From the NCBI RefSeq assembly GCF_000014345.1, contig NC_009879.1, positions 124,001 to 188,000 on the forward strand: DNA of 64,000 bases, read 5' to 3'. The translations under genes were made by a program, and so were the position numbers. Under the pieces are notes generated by a model. It made no database searches. It worked only from the letters and a program-made list of their open reading frames with translations, and was not told where the DNA came from. Numbering within the stretch: position 1 is the first letter of the stretch; every line of letters starts with the position of its first letter. This document shows positions 61,970 to 64,000 of the stretch, one piece after another. Origin of the DNA: Rickettsia canadensis str. McKiel (lineage in GTDB: Bacteria > Pseudomonadota > Alphaproteobacteria > Rickettsiales > Rickettsiaceae).

Positions 61970-64000
61970 TTAAAGATGCGTCGAAAATCTTAAATGGAAG
62001 TGCTGCGTATCATCATATTTTTTCTTCTTTACTGGAAATCCCCAGTCCATTCTGATCGGAGCAAAACGCGTTACCCAAATAAAGCCGAAACCAACAGAAG
62101 CTCTAAGTGATTTATCATTATAAAAACCATTTAGAGTTTCATACCGCTTTTTATTTAAACCTACACCCCATACACTTCCTAAATCTATAAAGACCGCCCC
62201 CGTTAAATTAAACTCTTCAGGTACAGGAGTTGGAAAATTAAGCTCTGTTGATAATGTATAATACCTCTCACCGCCAAGTCCCTCATTAGTGTTCTTTTCA
62301 CGAGGTCCGACACCGCCACTTGCAAAGCCTCTTAAACTATAATCACCTAAATTAAAACGATCTGAGATTCTAACGATTTTTCCTCCAAGCCCTGCAATAT
62401 CACCGCCAGAAGCAGATAATTTTAAAGTAAGCTTATTATGTATGAAAGATTTATAATATTTACCGTCAACTTCATGTTTTATATATTTGTTATCACCTCC
62501 AACGCCGGCAAATTCTTGTGTCCCGCTTATTAAATAACCGTTCTTTGGAACAATGTTGTTATCAGTCTGATTATAAGTAATAGTATGTCCTATAGCAGAA
62601 GTAATGAATCTCCCCATTTGCTCCTTTAAGAACATTGAGGTTGACAGAGTTGGTGCACTTAAAATATCACGTTTAATTAAATAATCTATTTCATGACCTA
62701 AGCCCTCTTTAATTTCATAACCAAGAGAGGTTTTGAGTCCTATAGAGTGTAACTTATAGTTTTGATCAGTTGTATTTAATACACTACCACCATATCCAGC
62801 ATAGTTTCTAAATGCGTTTACACTAAGTGATAAATCGCGATCTAAAAAATGCGGTTCAATAATAGTGCCGTAATAGCTTGTACTATTTTTACTTACTTGT
62901 ACACCGGTATTAAGCAGTTTACCGGTACCGACTAAATTACGCTCTAAGAAAGAAAAACGACCAAATAAACCGCCGGCAGTATTATATCCTAAATCAAAAC
63001 CTATAGAGGAAGTAGATTTTTCATCAACTTCAACATTAACGTCATACTTATCTTTAGCTTTAGTTGGAGCTAAGCTAATTGTTACTTTCTCAAAATAATC
63101 TAAATTTCTAAGATTACGCTCACCTTTTTCAATATATGAACGGTTAATTATATCACCTTCCTCTATCTTAAATTCTCTTCTTATAACATGGTCTTCAGTT
63201 TTAAGGTTATTAATAATATTAATCTTATTAATATAAACCTTATCTGCTTTCTCAATAATAAATTTAATATCTGTAGTATGATTAACATTTTTCATTATAT
63301 CCGGATAAACATTTACCGCAGGATAACCAGAAGCCGTAAAATATTCTCCGATTTTTTTAGCTATGTCATTAACTATTTGCATATTGAAAACCTGGCCTTG
63401 CTTAATATTAACAATTTTATTAAGTGGAGTTATATCTATATTAGTTAATTTGTTATCTATTGTAACATTACCGAAACTATATTTCTCTCCTTCTTCAATG
63501 GAATATGTAAGGGTGAAATATTCTTTAGTATTATTGAGTTCTGCCAATGCCGAAATTACTCTAAAATCTGCAAAACCGACAGATTGATAAAATTCTCTTA
63601 GTAATTCTTTATCATACTCCACTCTATCAGGATCGTAAGTATCGTTACTTTCTAAAAAACGAAACCAACGAGATTCTTTAGTTAAAACAATAGATTTAAG
63701 TTCTGAATCACTATAATTGTCATTACCGTTAAAATAAATATATTTAATAACGGTTTTTGGTCCTTCTGCAATATCAAAAATAACCTTAACTCTGTTGTTT
63801 TCTAAATTCTCAATTTTAGCTGTTACCGTAGTAGCAAAACGTCCGCTACGTTTATAAATTTCTAATATTTTCTTTACGTCTAATTCGAGTTTAGATTGGC
63901 TAAGGGACTCACCTGACATTGTATAAATTTCTTTAGCAAGCATATTAGTTTTGATTTTAGAATTACCGCTAAATACTACACTACTTATAAAAGGTGTTTC
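61970..64000 (-). CDS. bamA: Outer membrane protein assembly factor BamA (5' partial)
   Basis: Omp85-family protein that inserts beta-barrels into the outer membrane. An ATG lies at 63943, but the frame is open to the window edge and reads VVFSGNSKIKTN upstream of it, a POTRA start, so the gene begins outside. At least 676 codons are visible: several POTRA repeats (IKYIYFNGNDNYSDSELKS; later VYINKINIINNLKTEDHVI) and the 16-strand barrel. The barrel lid motif region reads RGFASGGVGPRE (the VRGF/Y-type loop). The protein ends LRFSTHL; most BamA end in Phe. Confidence 0.95.
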   Translation of the reverse strand, partial: ETPFISSVVFSGNSKIKTNMLAKEIYTMSGESLSQSKLELDVKKILEIYKRSGRFATTVTAKIENLENNRVKVIFDIAEGPKTVIKYIYFNGNDNYSDSELKSIVLTKESRWFRFLESNDTYDPDRVEYDKELLREFYQSVGFADFRVISALAELNNTKEYFTLTYSIEEGEKYSFGNVTIDNKLTNIDITPLNKIVNIKQGQVFNMQIVNDIAKKIGEYFTASGYPAVNVYPDIMKNVNHTTDIKFIIEKADKVYINKINIINNLKTEDHVIRREFKIEEGDIINRSYIEKGERNLRNLDYFEKVTISLAPTKAKDKYDVNVEVDEKSTSSIGFDLGYNTAGGLFGRFSFLERNLVGTGKLLNTGVQVSKNSTSYYGTIIEPHFLDRDLSLSVNAFRNYAGYGGSVLNTTDQNYKLHSIGLKTSLGYEIKEGLGHEIDYLIKRDILSAPTLSTSMFLKEQMGRFITSAIGHTITYNQTDNNIVPKNGYLISGTQEFAGVGGDNKYIKHEVDGKYYKSFIHNKLTLKLSASGGDIAGLGGKIVRISDRFNLGDYSLRGFASGGVGPREKNTNEGLGGERYYTLSTELNFPTPVPEEFNLTGAVFIDLGSVWGVGLNKKRYETLNGFYNDKSLRASVGFGFIWVTRFAPIRMDWGFPVKKKKYDDTQHFHLRFSTHL

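Noticed and set aside
63188-63587. Plus-strand ORFs opposite bamA
   Set aside because: Antisense shadows of the POTRA region, with low-complexity Ile/Asn content.

Overview
The window is a low-GC alphaproteobacterial chromosome segment and reads throughout as Rickettsia. The reasons are the tandem VirB6-family genes of the rvh type IV secretion cluster, an rpsL-rpsG-fusA operon that lacks tuf and is followed by tRNA-Trp and secE, GatCAB instead of direct Gln/Asn charging, rickettsial palindromic elements (RPEs) both between and inside genes, and several genes caught in decay. I cannot name the species. The many palindromes and the RpoB Leu973 residue lean towards a spotted-fever-type rather than a typhus-group genome, but that is inference.

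Layout. 1-5.3 kb: two rvhB6 paralogues, the first cut by the window edge. 5.3-8.2 kb: a decay zone with remnants of vapBC, a phosphate acetyltransferase gene and ackA. 8.3-16.9 kb: an unrecognised ORF, trmD, rplS, gapR (minus), secF, nuoF, lepB-rnc-era, ruvC and a TrmJ-like methyltransferase. 17-19.2 kb (minus): mrp and an ELM1-like gene, each carrying an in-frame palindromic insertion. 19.3-28.2 kb: hflK, hflC, degP, trhO, sdhC, a dead nucleotidyltransferase-HEPN gene, sdhD, sdhA and glnP. 28.3-44.4 kb: translation and transcription core (rpsL, rpsG, fusA, tRNA-Trp, secE, nusG, rplK, rplA, rplJ, rplL, rpoB, rpoC). 44.5-50.8 kb: an unknown protein (minus), pepA, a MipZ-like ATPase, an unknown protein and aspS. 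51-60.5 kb, all minus: a Bax-inhibitor-1 family protein, dapB, a flavin reductase, an amino-acid binding lipoprotein, gatB-gatA-gatC, frr, pyrH, an MnhE-like gene and an EmrB-type exporter. 60.5-64 kb: a small unknown gene, tRNA-Thr (minus) and bamA (minus, 5' end outside the window).

Functional links. AspRS with the His of non-discriminating enzymes, together with GatCAB, fits indirect tRNA charging. HflKC and DegP are envelope quality control. SdhCDA and NuoF serve respiration, while the acetate branch (pta-ackA) is dead here. frr and pyrH sit in a tightly overlapping transcription unit behind two membrane-transport genes.

The unexplained structure is mostly in the intergenic DNA. At least five repeat families can be read by eye: RPE-1; palindromes of the GTCAT...ATGAC type; a ~130-bp element with a 12-bp hairpin (rplS leader, 61.1 kb, a compact form at rplJ, perhaps a cousin at rpsL); a ~150-bp element with inverted AGGTTCTGT ends (three copies between rplL and rpoB, one at 61.5 kb); and a block that supplies the region around the stop codons of the TrmJ-like gene and pepA. 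I found no CRISPR array, prophage, intact transposon or clearly novel multigene system.
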